Source: JAICKM01 sp038228295 (GTDB taxonomy: Bacteria; Chloroflexota; Chloroflexia; QHBQ01; JAICKM01). From it: a stretch of DNA of 64,000 nucleotides. The stretch is from positions 26,439 to 90,438 of the forward strand of contig JBBRPH010000014.1 of assembly GCA_038228295.1 (NCBI GenBank), in the 5' to 3' direction. Below, piece after piece: positions 26,350 to 35,691 of the stretch (position 1 is its first letter; every line of letters starts with the position of its first letter). Position numbers and translations under genes: made by a program. Under the pieces are notes generated by a model. The model had not been told where the DNA came from, searched no databases, and saw nothing but the letters and a program-made list of their open reading frames with translations.

Positions 26350-28260
26350 ATGCACCATAAAATTCTACGCCGGCTGGCGCTGCCGGCGATCGGGCTGCTG
26401 CTGGTAGGGGCGCTGCCGGCGGGGGTGCCCGCCCATCCTGCCTCCGACCCGGTCGGGCAGGCCGCGCCGCAAACCTTCCCGCAAACCGGCCAAACGGTCA
26501 GCGACCCCTTTTTGACGTACTGGCAAACGCACGGCGGCCTAGCGCAACAGGGCTACCCCATCACCGCCCCCTTGCAAGAAACCTCGGACACCGACGGCAA
26601 GCCCTATACCGTGCAGTATTTCGAGCGGGCCGTCTTCGAGGCGCACCCGGAGAACCAGCCGCCGTTTAATGTGCTGCTGGCGCTGCTGGGCACGTTCCGC
26701 TACCAGCAAAAGTATCCGCAAGGCGCGCCCGGTCAAGTGCCCGACCACAGTCCCGGCGCGGTGCTGGTGCCGGAGACCGGCAAGCGACTGGGCGGGGCGT
26801 TCCTGACCTACTGGCAACAGCATGGCGGGCTGCTTCAACAGGGCTACCCCATCTCCGAGGAGTTCCCCGAAAAGAGCGATCTCGACGGCCAAACCTACCT
26901 AGTGCAGTACTTCCAGCGGGCCGTCATGGAATGGCATCCTAACAATCCCGATCCGTATAAAGTGCTACTCTCGCAACTGGGCACTTACCGCGCCCAGGCC
27001 CGGTATGGCCCGACCGCCGGACCGCCGCTGCCGTCGGGACTGTCTAAGATCCAGCATTTCGTGTTCATCATGCAAGAAAATCGCAGTTTCGACTCCTACT
27101 TCGGCACCTATCCGGGGGCCGACGGTATCCCGGCGGGCATCTGTGTGGCCGACCCACAGGGCGGCCCCTGCGTGGCACCCTACCACGACCCGCAGAACGT
27201 CAACCGCGGCGGGCCACACGGCTGGGATAATGCCCAGGCTGACATCAACGGCGGCAAGATGGACGGCTTTGTGGCCCAATCCCACACCGCGAAAAGCGCA
27301 ACGGGCTCCCAGCCCTGCCACCCCCCCGATCCGAACTGCGCGCCCGGCCACGACCCGCACGACGTGATGGGCTGGCACGACTACCATGAGATCCCGAACT
27401 ACTGGGCCTATGCGAACCTCTACGTACTCCAGGATCGGATGTTCGAGTCGGTCGCCTCCTATAGCTTGCCGGCCCACCTCTATATGCTGGCGGCGCAGAG
27501 CGGCGGCTATGTCGGCTCCGGCCAGCCCAAGCCGACGACGTACAACTTTCCCGAAATTACCGAGTTGCTCTCGCGGGGGGGCATCAGTTGGAAATACTAT
27601 GTGACATCAGGCAGCGCCCCGGATACGGAAGACGGGGCCGTGGTGGGCACCACCGACCAGCAGCAACAGCACCCCGACCAGTATGGCCTCTGGAATCCCT
27701 TGCCCGCGTTCCCGGCCGTGCAGAACAACCCGGAGCAGCGCAACCGCTTGGTGGACACCGCGCAATTCTATGCCGACGCGCAGGCGGGCCAACTGCCCCA
27801 GGTGAGTTGGGTGATCCCGTCGGGCAAAGTCAGTGAACACCCGCCTTCGGGCGTACAGGAAGGCATGGCCTATGTGACTGGGCTTATTGACGCGGTGATG
27901 CACAGCGCGGACTGGGACAGCACCGCGATCTTCGTCAGTTGGGATGACTGGGGGGGCTTCTATGATCATGTCGCGCCCCCGCAGATCGATCAGTATGGCC
28001 TCGGCATTCGGGTACCCGGCTTGGTGATCAGCCCCTACGCCAAGCAGGGCTACATTGACCATCACACCTACTCGTTCGAGTCGTGGCTCCGCATCGCGGA
28101 GGAGCGCTACGGTGTGCTGCCGATGACCGCCCGCGATACGCAGGCGGCCGATATGCTCGCGGCGTTCGACTTCACGCAGCAGCCGCGCCCGCCCGTGATC
28201 CTGGCGCCGACGACGGCCGGCTCGCCATACCCGCCACCGTTGCAGACCATCCGGCATTAA
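26350..28260 (+). CDS. Secreted phosphoesterase (phospholipase C/AcpA family) with two N-terminal repeat modules
   Basis: 636 residues. Signal peptide (LALPAIGLLLVGALPAGVPA), then two ~80-residue modules (about 43-122 and 140-220) sharing FLTYWQxHGGLxQQGYPI, the D-x-D-G and VQYFxRAVxExHP pattern. The catalytic domain (about 233-610) opens IQHFVFIMQENRSFDSYFGT, typical of PF04185, with 'GWDNAQADINGGKMDGF', 'YHEIPNYWAYA', 'FVSWDDWGGFYDHV' and 'RVPGLVISPYAK'. It would hydrolyse phosphoesters such as phospholipids outside the cell; substrate is uncertain. AAAGGAAA precedes the ATG. The same module recurs in the glycosidase at 47905-50193. Confidence 0.92.
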   Translation: MHHKILRRLALPAIGLLLVGALPAGVPAHPASDPVGQAAPQTFPQTGQTVSDPFLTYWQTHGGLAQQGYPITAPLQETSDTDGKPYTVQYFERAVFEAHPENQPPFNVLLALLGTFRYQQKYPQGAPGQVPDHSPGAVLVPETGKRLGGAFLTYWQQHGGLLQQGYPISEEFPEKSDLDGQTYLVQYFQRAVMEWHPNNPDPYKVLLSQLGTYRAQARYGPTAGPPLPSGLSKIQHFVFIMQENRSFDSYFGTYPGADGIPAGICVADPQGGPCVAPYHDPQNVNRGGPHGWDNAQADINGGKMDGFVAQSHTAKSATGSQPCHPPDPNCAPGHDPHDVMGWHDYHEIPNYWAYANLYVLQDRMFESVASYSLPAHLYMLAAQSGGYVGSGQPKPTTYNFPEITELLSRGGISWKYYVTSGSAPDTEDGAVVGTTDQQQQHPDQYGLWNPLPAFPAVQNNPEQRNRLVDTAQFYADAQAGQLPQVSWVIPSGKVSEHPPSGVQEGMAYVTGLIDAVMHSADWDSTAIFVSWDDWGGFYDHVAPPQIDQYGLGIRVPGLVISPYAKQGYIDHHTYSFESWLRIAEERYGVLPMTARDTQAADMLAAFDFTQQPRPPVILAPTTAGSPYPPPLQTIRH

Positions 28261-28273
28261 CCAGTCCCGCTAG

Positions 28274-28305
28274 CCGGCCCCGCTGTACGCGGCGGGGCCG
28301 GTTTT
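28274..28305 (+). terminator. Intrinsic terminator of the phosphoesterase gene
   Basis: CCGGCCCCGC pairs with GCGGGGCCGG around an 8-nt loop and is followed by TTTT. It lies 14 nt after the stop codon. Confidence 0.85.
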
Positions 28306-28537
28306 GCGTAGTACCTCGCGCAACGGCCCCCCGTTGCAAGCCACGCACGCCTGACCCGTTTACGGGCTGTGGTAAGCGGCCCCTTCTAACGGTGTTTCAT
28401 CCATTGGATCTAAAAACCGGCTCATGTCGGTTCAGAGGTGAAAACTGCATTATACATAGGACTTTCGCTTGGAATGTCCCTCACTCAGGCATAAAGCAAG
28501 TCGTAGTTGAGCAGCATACGCGAAACTTCGACGAATA

Positions 28538-29005
28538 TTATTCCCGCCGTTCTAGTTCCTCTTGTGTCGGCGGTTGGAACCACTGTAGTCACTCCTTGAG
28601 CTTTGTCTCAGGAATAAAGAATACGCCTTGAGGGAGCTGGGCGTTTCTTGTAGCAAGGCGATCTAAGAGTACCTCGTCAGGCACATACAAAAAGTGGATT
28701 TCACTGCTTGCGCCTAACCGTGCCGCCCGTGCACGATAATCTTCGCGTTCACTTTGTCCCCAGAATCCAAAATCGAGTATCACATCCACGCCCAGTGTAA
28801 GCACGCGAGCCGCGATGTCCCAGAGCAAGGCTTCGATTAAGTTGTGCCTAGCATCATGCGCCTCTTCCTCAGCATCTTGACCGAAAAGACGGGTATGCCA
28901 TTCATCAGGTGTCAAGCGCAACGCTGAATACTCCTGCGCGAGGTGGCGCGCGAGCGTCGTTTTGCCGGCACAGGGCAGCCCGCAGAGGAGATGAAGAGTT
29001 GCCAT
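28538..29005 (-). pseudogene. P-loop (AAA_33-type) kinase interrupted by an in-frame TGA
   Basis: The frame from the ATG at 29005 (GGAGA 7 nt upstream) encodes a small P-loop kinase: MATLHLLCGLPCAGKTTLAR (Walker A), 'LRLTPDEWHTRLFG', 'LGVDVILDFGFWG' (Walker B-like) and 'FLYVPDEVLLDRLATRNAQLPQGVFFI'. Reading stops at TGA 28589-28591, but the same frame continues LQWFQPPTQEELERRE to a TAA at 28538-28540. From memory of the family, homologues end 'xxW…F.PPT.EEL', so the TGA sits where sequence normally continues, possibly at a Trp (TGG to TGA). The short product would be 138 residues and the full one 155. A sequencing error or readthrough are alternatives. Substrate unknown. Confidence 0.7.
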
Positions 29006-29252
29006 AAATGCGTCTCCGACCAAGCGCGGCATTTGATGCCGCGAACAACATTAAATTGGGAACCACCTTGTGCGTGTCAAGTTAAGGATGTCACAGTTTG
29101 AGAATGAGAACTGCGGCGGTCCGCTAGGCGCGGCGGCACAAACACGGGCGACCGCCTCAGCATGAGCCGCGATTACCGTAGCTGCCCCTGGCTACCCCGC
29201 GCCCCTGCCAAAGCCCCACCGAAAATTGATGCGCCACAGCCAAACGCCCCAG

Positions 29253-29273
29253 CTCAACACTCAACACTCGTCA
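29253..29273. repeat. Heptamer array (3 units)
   Basis: Two identical CTCAACA units and a diverged CTCGTCA. The array touches the 3' end of the alpha/beta hydrolase gene (stop at 29271-29273). Confidence 0.65.
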
Positions 29274-30044
29274 AGCGCCGTGCTGCACCAACCAGTTGAG
29301 GATGCGCCCCACGAACACCTCGCCGCCCTCTTGCGTCATCGGCCAAAAATGGCCGACTTTGGGCTGGATCCAGAGGTCGGCGTGAGGAATCTGGCGCGCT
29401 TGCGCTTCGGCGTGGCGCAGCGGCAAGAAGTCGCCGTGCCCGCCAGCCCCCACCAGCACCGGGCAGCGGATCTCGGCCAGGTGCCCGGCCAACCCTGCAT
29501 CCCATGCCCCTTCGGTGAGGTTGAGCGAGGCTTGCACATAATCCTGGATCAGGGCGCGCGACTCGGCTTTGGTCGTGCCGTGCCGTTCGCGCATCAGTTC
29601 GATCAGATCGTTGGCCTGGATCGAGGTCAGCAGGTGCTCGTACAAGCCGCGCTCTTCGGCCGGCCAGTCGGTGTTGGCGGCCCAGGCGACGACCGAGCGC
29701 ACCTGTTCGGGGTGGTGCAAGGCCAGCAGCAAGCCGATAAAGCCGCCGTCCGAAATGCCCACCACCTGCAATGACGGCACCGCCAGCGTGGTCAGCAGCG
29801 CCGACACGTCGGCCATGTCGCGCATATAGAAGTCGGGCGGGTAGTCGCGTTGCGGCGGGCGCGAGCGGCCGTAGCCGCGCAGGTCGGGCGCGATCACGCG
29901 ATAGCCGCGCTCCCAGAAGCGCTCCATGATGTGGCCGAACTGGCTGCGCGCCGTGTTGAATGCGCCATGCAGCAGTAAGACCGGCGATCCCTGGCCCTCG
30001 TCTTCGTAGTACAAATGCACGCCGTTGATTTCGTGGAAAGGCAT
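29271..30044 (-). CDS. Alpha/beta hydrolase
   Basis: 257 residues, a minimal alpha/beta hydrolase fold: oxyanion HGAFNTARSQF, 'VIAPDLRGYGRS', nucleophile elbow VVGISDGGFIG (Ser in GxSxG), Asp in GAGGHGDFLPL and His in KVGHFWPM. AAGGAG lies 4-5 nt before the ATG. Substrate unknown; the overall look is that of epoxide hydrolase/valacyclovirase-like esterases. It is 77 nt downstream of a methyltransferase gene on the same strand, separated by a heptamer array. Confidence 0.9.
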   Translation of the reverse strand: MPFHEINGVHLYYEDEGQGSPVLLLHGAFNTARSQFGHIMERFWERGYRVIAPDLRGYGRSRPPQRDYPPDFYMRDMADVSALLTTLAVPSLQVVGISDGGFIGLLLALHHPEQVRSVVAWAANTDWPAEERGLYEHLLTSIQANDLIELMRERHGTTKAESRALIQDYVQASLNLTEGAWDAGLAGHLAEIRCPVLVGAGGHGDFLPLRHAEAQARQIPHADLWIQPKVGHFWPMTQEGGEVFVGRILNWLVQHGA

Positions 30045-30065
30045 AGGTCTCCTTTTAGAGATCCG

Positions 30066-30093
30066 GGGTCAAGGGTCAGGAGTCAGGAGTCCG
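30066..30093. repeat. Heptamer array (4 units)
   Basis: Units GGGTCAA, GGGTCAG, GAGTCAG and GAGTCCG run without interruption. The array lies in the 77-nt gap between the methyltransferase stop and the hydrolase start. Confidence 0.75.
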
Positions 30094-30121
30094 CCGGCAA
30101 AAACTGGCCCCTGATCCGGCA

Positions 30122-30919
30122 TCAAAACATCCCGTTGGCTGCGTTGGCTGGGGTGACCAGGGCGGCGCTGGAGTCATCGGACGCAGGCTGGTCAGGGGCG
30201 GCGGCGGGCTGCTTGAGGCCGCCGAAGATAGCGCGTTCGGTGCGGCGGTAGAAACAATCGGCCTCGCCGAAGCCGGCGGCACGCAGCCAGGCCAGTTGGT
30301 CCTCGACCGTATCCGGCAAGTCGGCTCGTAGCTCTAACGCCCGCCGGTGGGCGGCATAGCCGTAGCCCGGCGGACTGGGAGCGGCTGCGTGGTCCTGCTG
30401 ATAGGCATCGTGCAGCGCCTGAAAATAGGGGAACAACGCGGCCGACGGCAGGCGCACGCGATCAGACAGCAGCAGCAGCCCACCGGGCCGCAGGTGATCG
30501 CCCACCCAACGGAACAACGCCGCCTTACCCGCGCCGTCCAGATGATGAATAGACTGCACCCCGATAGCCGCATCAAACGGCTGCCGGTCGGGCAACGGCG
30601 ACAGATCGGCAAGGGAGCGCCGGTAGAGCGTATAGCGGCCGGGATAGGCGGCGAGGCGCGCCTCGGCGGCGGCCAGCATCGGTGCCGAGAGATCTACGCC
30701 GACGACCAGGGATCCCGGCAACTGCGTCAGCACCATTTCGCTCACCTGGCCGTCGCCGCAGCCCAGATCCAGCAGGCGCAAGCCCTGCGGCTGCACCCGG
30801 CTCAGCAGCGTCAGCAGCAGCGCCAGTTGCCCGGCCCGGCCCGGATTCACGGCCCCGTGCTTACTCAACCAGGCGGCCACGGCAGTCGGGTCATTCCAAT
30901 CTTGCACTTGTGGTGTCAT
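30122..30919 (-). CDS. Class I SAM-dependent methyltransferase
   Basis: 265 residues. Motif I LRLLDLGCGDGQVSEMVL, acidic motif GVDLSAPMLAAAEARL, motif IV 'FDAAIGVQSIHHLDGAGKAALF' and 'RPGGLLLLSDRV' define a Rossmann methyltransferase of the small-molecule type. AAAGGAG precedes the ATG. Substrate unknown. The tail (about 240-265) is low-complexity Ala/Pro/Asp/Ser. Confidence 0.88.
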   Translation of the reverse strand: MTPQVQDWNDPTAVAAWLSKHGAVNPGRAGQLALLLTLLSRVQPQGLRLLDLGCGDGQVSEMVLTQLPGSLVVGVDLSAPMLAAAEARLAAYPGRYTLYRRSLADLSPLPDRQPFDAAIGVQSIHHLDGAGKAALFRWVGDHLRPGGLLLLSDRVRLPSAALFPYFQALHDAYQQDHAAAPSPPGYGYAAHRRALELRADLPDTVEDQLAWLRAAGFGEADCFYRRTERAIFGGLKQPAAAPDQPASDDSSAALVTPANAANGMF

Positions 30920-31081
30920 CGGCGGCTCCTTTAGACGGCGGTTTTCGCCCCATTATACACGAACCGGCCGGCGAGCGGGCGCGAAAATCGGTCTTTGTGC
31001 CGACTGCAACTACATCGCTAGCCGTGTGCCCGGCGCGGGGGCGCGGCGTATAATGCGAGAGCAGAGAGGAGACCGCCCCAG

Positions 31082-32839
31082 ATGGCTGCACCCGGCCCCA
31101 ACTATCGCAGTTTACTCGGCACCTACCTTGCGCCGCAGCGCGGGCGCATGGCGGCGCTGACAGTGCTGCTGGGCAGCAGCATCATCCTGCAATTGATCAA
31201 CCCGCAACTGCTACGCGCATTTATTGATGCCGCGACCACGGCGGCGGGGCGGGCGTCGCTGACCACGTTAGCGGCAGCGTTTCTAGTGCTGGCGGTGGTG
31301 CAGCAGGCGTTGGGAGTGGCGGCGACCTATGTCAGCGAGCGCGTGGCGGGCACGGCCACCAACGCGCTGCGCGCCGACCTGATGCTGCATTGCCTGCGCC
31401 TTGATCCGGCGTTCCACAAAGCGCGCACCCCCGGCGAACTGATCGAGCGCATTGACGGCGATGTGACGGCGATGGCGAACTTCTTCTCGCAGTTCGTGAT
31501 CCAGATCATCGGCAGCCTGCTGCTGCTGGTCGGGGTGCTGGCCGTGCTGTGGACGGTGGATGCGCGCGCCGGGCTGGCGATCAGCGTGTTCACCGCGATC
31601 ACGCTGGCGGGGCTGGTGCGGTTGCGCCTACTGGCGGTGCCCTACTGGGCGGCGGCGCGCCAGGCCGCCGCCGACCTGTTCGGCTTTCTGGAAGAGCGGC
31701 TCGGCGGCCTAGTGGATATCCGGGCCAACGGCGCGGGCGGCTACACCATGCGCCGCCTCTACGCAAACTTGCGCGAGCGGCTGCGGACCGGGCGCAAGGC
31801 GCGGTTGATCGGCTCCATCGCCTGGAGCGTGCCGGCCCTCGCCAACGCAGTCGGCTATGCCCTGGCCTTCGCACTGGCCGCCCTACTCTACCGCGAGGGC
31901 AGCCTGAGCCTGGGCACCGCGTTTCTGATCTACTATTACACCCAATTGTTGTTCCAGCCGCTCAATCAAATTTCGCACCAAATTGACGACTTCCAGAAGG
32001 CCGGCGCGGGCATCGTGCGGGTGGAAGAACTGCGCGCTATCCAGCCGACCGTGACCGACGGCGCAGGGGCCGCCCTGCCGGCCGGAGCCTTAGCGGTCGC
32101 GTTTGCCGCCGTGACGTTCGCCTACAGCGACGAGGGCGACGAGACGGCGGTGATCCGCGATCTGGACTTGCGGATCGCGCCGGGCGAAATCGTGGGCCTG
32201 CTGGGGCGCACCGGCAGCGGCAAGACCACGCTTACCCGCCTGCTGGTGCGGCTCTATGATCCCACCGCCGGCTGTATCTTCCTCGCTGGGACCGACCTGC
32301 GGACGTTGCACCGCGCCGACGTGCGCCGCAACATCGGCATGGTGACGCAAGAAGTGCAGCTATTCCGCGCCAGTGTGCGCGATAACCTGACCCTGTTCGA
32401 CCCGGCAATCGGCGATGCGCGCATCTGGGCCGCGTTGGCGGAACTGGGGCTGGCCGACTGGGGGCACAGCTTGCCCGCCGAGCTGGACACGATGCTGGCG
32501 GCCGGCGGCGGCGGCCTGTCGGCGGGCGAAGCGCAATTGCTGGCCTTCACGCGCGTCTTCCTGCGCGACCCCGGCCTGATCATTCTGGACGAAGCCTCGT
32601 CGCGGCTTGACCCGGTGACGGAGCGGCTGATCGAGCGGGCGGTGGACCGCCTGCTACGCGGGCGCACGGCGATCATTATCGCCCACCGCCTCGCTACCGT
32701 CGAACGGGCCGATACGATCCTGATCCTCGATAACGGGCAGGTGGTGGAGGTGGGGCCACGCAGCGCGCTGGCCGCCGATCCGTGTTCGCGTTTCGCCGGG
32801 CTGCTGCGGACCGGCGCGGCGGCGGAGGTGTTGGTATGA
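31082..32839 (+). CDS. ABC exporter half-transporter, subunit 1
   Basis: 585 residues: six-helix exporter membrane domain (about 10-310) and nucleotide-binding domain (about 340-585). Walker A GRTGSGKTT near 375, signature LSAGE, Walker B LIILDEASSRLDP with the catalytic Glu, and His switch IIAHRL. GAGGAG lies upstream, and TATAAT at 31049-31054 is a candidate -10 without a good -35. Its stop overlaps the next gene (ATGA). Cargo is unknown (drug, lipid or peptide). Confidence 0.93.
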   Translation: MAAPGPNYRSLLGTYLAPQRGRMAALTVLLGSSIILQLINPQLLRAFIDAATTAAGRASLTTLAAAFLVLAVVQQALGVAATYVSERVAGTATNALRADLMLHCLRLDPAFHKARTPGELIERIDGDVTAMANFFSQFVIQIIGSLLLLVGVLAVLWTVDARAGLAISVFTAITLAGLVRLRLLAVPYWAAARQAAADLFGFLEERLGGLVDIRANGAGGYTMRRLYANLRERLRTGRKARLIGSIAWSVPALANAVGYALAFALAALLYREGSLSLGTAFLIYYYTQLLFQPLNQISHQIDDFQKAGAGIVRVEELRAIQPTVTDGAGAALPAGALAVAFAAVTFAYSDEGDETAVIRDLDLRIAPGEIVGLLGRTGSGKTTLTRLLVRLYDPTAGCIFLAGTDLRTLHRADVRRNIGMVTQEVQLFRASVRDNLTLFDPAIGDARIWAALAELGLADWGHSLPAELDTMLAAGGGGLSAGEAQLLAFTRVFLRDPGLIILDEASSRLDPVTERLIERAVDRLLRGRTAIIIAHRLATVERADTILILDNGQVVEVGPRSALAADPCSRFAGLLRTGAAAEVLV

Positions 32840-34656
32840 GCGCGGAGACCGGGATGGACGCGAAATTAGCCGGCAACGAGCCGCTGCCACGGGTGCCGAC
32901 CGGGCGCTTCCTCTGGAGCCTGGTGCGCTACCGGCCCTGGCTGTTTTGGATCAACAGCCTTTCGATCACCCTGTTGTTTGTGGCCGAAATGGTGCCCGGC
33001 TTCGTGGCGCGCGACTTTTTCGACCGCCTGGCCGCCACACAGGGTCGCCTCGATCTCTGGTGGTATAGCGCGCTGCTGCTCATGTCGGCGGCCGGGCGCA
33101 TCATCTTCTTGGTCGGTTGCCAACTGACCAACGCGCCGTTTATGCTGACCAGCGCGGCCTTGATGCACAAAAACCTGTTCGCGCGCATCTTGGACCTGCC
33201 GGCCGCCCGCGCCTTGTCCACCACGTCGGGCGAAGCGATCAGCCGCTTCCGCGACGATGTGGACCATGTGACCGATTCGATGATCACGTTCAACGACCTC
33301 ACCGCGTCCACCGTGTTCGCGGTGATCGCGCTCACGGTGATGATTCAAATCAATGGCCTGATCACGCTGGCCGTCTTTCTGCCGATGACCCTGGTCGTGG
33401 CGGTGGTCAATCTGGCGAGCGGGCGCATCGAGGTCTACCGCAAGGCCAGTCGTGAGGCGACGGCGCAGGTGACGGGCTTTCTGGGCGAGGTGTTCGGCGC
33501 GGTGCAGGCGGTGCAGGTGGCGGGGGCCGAAGAGGGCGTGGCGGCCCACTTCCGCCGCCTCAGCGCGCAACGGCTGGAAGCCAGTGTGCGCGACCGCGTG
33601 TTCAACGGCATCCTGGAGTCGATCTTCTGGAACACGGTGCAGATCGGCACGGGCGGCATCCTGCTGGTCGCGGGGCAAGCGATGGGTGACGGGCGCTTCA
33701 CCGTCGGGGACTTCGCGCTGTTCGTCTACTACCTGGGCTGGATCACCGAATTCACCGCGCTGTTCGGCATCGTGCTGGCGCGCTACAAGCAGGCCGGCGT
33801 GGCGTTTGGGCGCATGACGGCATTGCTGGGGGGCGCGCCCGCGCCGACGCTGGTGCAACACGGCCCCACCTACCTGAGCGGGCCGGTGCCCGCCGCCGGC
33901 GGCCTGCCGGCCCGCCAAGCGCCGCCGCTCGAACGGCTGACGGTCGCCGGCCTAACCTATGGCTATCCCGCCGGCGCACGCGGCATCCACGACATCGGCT
34001 TTACAGTGGAGCGCGGCACCTTCACGGTGATCACCGGGCGCATCGGGGCGGGCAAAACAACGCTGGTGCAGGCATTGCTGGGCCTGCTGCCGCCCGCCGG
34101 CGGCACAATCGTCTGGAACGGCACGCCGGTCGCTGATCCGGCCGCGTTCTTTGTGCCGCCACAGGCCGCCTTCACGCCGCAGGTGCCGCGCCTGTTCAGC
34201 GACACGTTACGTGACAACCTGCTGCTCGGCCTGCCCGAAGCCGCCCTGGACCTGCCCGCCGCCCTACGCCTGGCCGTGCTGGAAGGCGACGTGGCGGCGA
34301 TGGAGGCGGGGCTGGATACGCGGGTGGGCGCACGCGGCGTGCGGCTCTCCGGCGGCCAGATCCAGCGGGCGGCGGCGGCGCGGATGTTTGTGCGCCCGGC
34401 CGATCTGCTGGTGTTTGATGATCTCTCCAGTGCGCGGGATGTGGAGACCGAGCGCCTGCTGTGGGAGCGCGTTTTCGCGCGGCCCGCTAGCACGGTACTG
34501 GCCGTCTCCCATCGCCGTGCGGCCCTGCGCCGCGCCGACAGGATCATCGTGCTGCAAAACGGCAGCGTGGCCGCCGTTGGGCGCCTGGACGATCTGCTAG
34601 CGACTTGCGCCGAGATGCAATATCTGTGGCACGGCGAAGACGGAAGTGCCGCCTAG
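32836..34656 (+). CDS. ABC exporter half-transporter, subunit 2 (degenerate catalytic site)
   Basis: 606 residues from the ATG at 32836, overlapping the previous stop. Membrane domain about 20-330, then an NBD with Walker A GRIGAGKTT near 401 and signature LSGGQIQRAAAARM. Walker B is LLVFDDLSSARD, with Asp replacing the catalytic Glu. Together with the intact partner this is the pattern of an asymmetric heterodimeric exporter of the TM287/288 type, where only one of two ATP sites hydrolyses fast. Confidence 0.93.
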   Translation: MSAETGMDAKLAGNEPLPRVPTGRFLWSLVRYRPWLFWINSLSITLLFVAEMVPGFVARDFFDRLAATQGRLDLWWYSALLLMSAAGRIIFLVGCQLTNAPFMLTSAALMHKNLFARILDLPAARALSTTSGEAISRFRDDVDHVTDSMITFNDLTASTVFAVIALTVMIQINGLITLAVFLPMTLVVAVVNLASGRIEVYRKASREATAQVTGFLGEVFGAVQAVQVAGAEEGVAAHFRRLSAQRLEASVRDRVFNGILESIFWNTVQIGTGGILLVAGQAMGDGRFTVGDFALFVYYLGWITEFTALFGIVLARYKQAGVAFGRMTALLGGAPAPTLVQHGPTYLSGPVPAAGGLPARQAPPLERLTVAGLTYGYPAGARGIHDIGFTVERGTFTVITGRIGAGKTTLVQALLGLLPPAGGTIVWNGTPVADPAAFFVPPQAAFTPQVPRLFSDTLRDNLLLGLPEAALDLPAALRLAVLEGDVAAMEAGLDTRVGARGVRLSGGQIQRAAAARMFVRPADLLVFDDLSSARDVETERLLWERVFARPASTVLAVSHRRAALRRADRIIVLQNGSVAAVGRLDDLLATCAEMQYLWHGEDGSAA

Positions 34657-34666
34657 CGCCGGGGCG

Positions 34667-35629
34667 TTAATGCCCGTTGGGCGTGGGCGTGGTAACGGGG
34701 GCGCGGGCGCGCACGGCGGCGGCTTCGGCGGTTTTGCCTTGCTGCTCCAGGGCATCAGCCCAGGCGATAAAGGCGGTTGCGTTTTGTGGATCGAGGGCTG
34801 CGGCACGTTCGCCGGCGGCCGCGGCTTCGGGGAAGCGGTTCAGGCGCAGCAGGGTCAGCGCGAGGTCAAACTGGGCAACCGCGTTGGCCGGTTCCAGGGT
34901 GACGGCGCGTTGATACAGCGGCAACGCCTCGGCGGGTTTATCGGCCCGCGAATAGTCTACTCCCTGGTTGACAAGATCCCCGGCCGACACCGCCTGCGTG
35001 CGGTTCAGCGCGGCCAGAGCAAAACTGCCGGCAACCAGCAGGCCCAGCAGCGCCGACTCCAGGCCCAACCCCTGCGCGGGCGGCTGGGGGGCCAGGGCAA
35101 GCCGCCGTCCCAGCCCCCAGGCCAGCGCCGCGCCCGTGATCATGCCGCCGAGATGGGCGCTGTTGTCAACATTGCCCGACGTACCGTAGAGCAGCACAAC
35201 CCCCGCCCAGATCAGCATACTGTTACGGACCGCGCGGGCCTGCACGGTGCCAATCAGTTGGCTCACCACGGCGCCGGCCAGGATCAGCCCGCTGATCGCG
35301 CCTGACGCGCCGGCCGCGACAATCGGCTGGTTCCAGTGCCAGGCCAGCGAGAGCGCCGAGCCGCCGAGCCCGGCCACGATATAGAGCAAGACAAAGCGCG
35401 CTTGCCCGTAGTAGCGCTCAAGCAGCGGCCCCACCTGCAACAGCGCGATCATGTTCATCAGGATATGGAGCGGGTTGAGATGGATAAACACGGCCGTCAG
35501 CATCCGCCAGACCTCGCCCACGCGCACCAGCGGCGCATAAAGCGCGCCCGCTTGCAGCAGGGTGTGGGTGGAGAAGCCGCCGAACTCGCGGTCGCCCGCT
35601 TGCACCAGCATCAGGGCATAGATCAGCAC
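34667..35629 (-). CDS. Rhomboid family intramembrane serine protease with TPR tail
   Basis: 320 residues from the first canonical start (GTG 35629). The rhomboid domain has the catalytic Ser in VAAGASGAISGL and the His in NSAHLGGM, plus the 'NPLHILMNMIALLQVGPLLERYYG' helix with HxxxN. A C-terminal TPR region (about 210-310; YQRAVTLEPANAVAQFDLAL) follows. The frame stays open upstream through GPRQRAPFGTTHLIIGFN, which looks like the genuine rhomboid N-terminus and first helix, yet no ATG/GTG/TTG is there. An ATC at 35702-35704 with a G-rich site before it would overlap the thioredoxin gene's end. The true start is therefore likely upstream. Confidence 0.87.
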   Translation of the reverse strand: MLIYALMLVQAGDREFGGFSTHTLLQAGALYAPLVRVGEVWRMLTAVFIHLNPLHILMNMIALLQVGPLLERYYGQARFVLLYIVAGLGGSALSLAWHWNQPIVAAGASGAISGLILAGAVVSQLIGTVQARAVRNSMLIWAGVVLLYGTSGNVDNSAHLGGMITGAALAWGLGRRLALAPQPPAQGLGLESALLGLLVAGSFALAALNRTQAVSAGDLVNQGVDYSRADKPAEALPLYQRAVTLEPANAVAQFDLALTLLRLNRFPEAAAAGERAAALDPQNATAFIAWADALEQQGKTAEAAAVRARAPVTTPTPNGH

Positions 35630-35691
35630 ATTGAAGCCGATGATCAGATGGGTGGTGCCGAACGGCGCGCGTTGCCGCGGGCCGCGCCGGC

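Noticed and set aside
28589..28591. Selenocysteine or TGA-as-Trp recoding in the P-loop kinase
   Set aside because: TGA ends many other genes in the window normally and no SECIS-like hairpin was seen; a point mutation is simpler.
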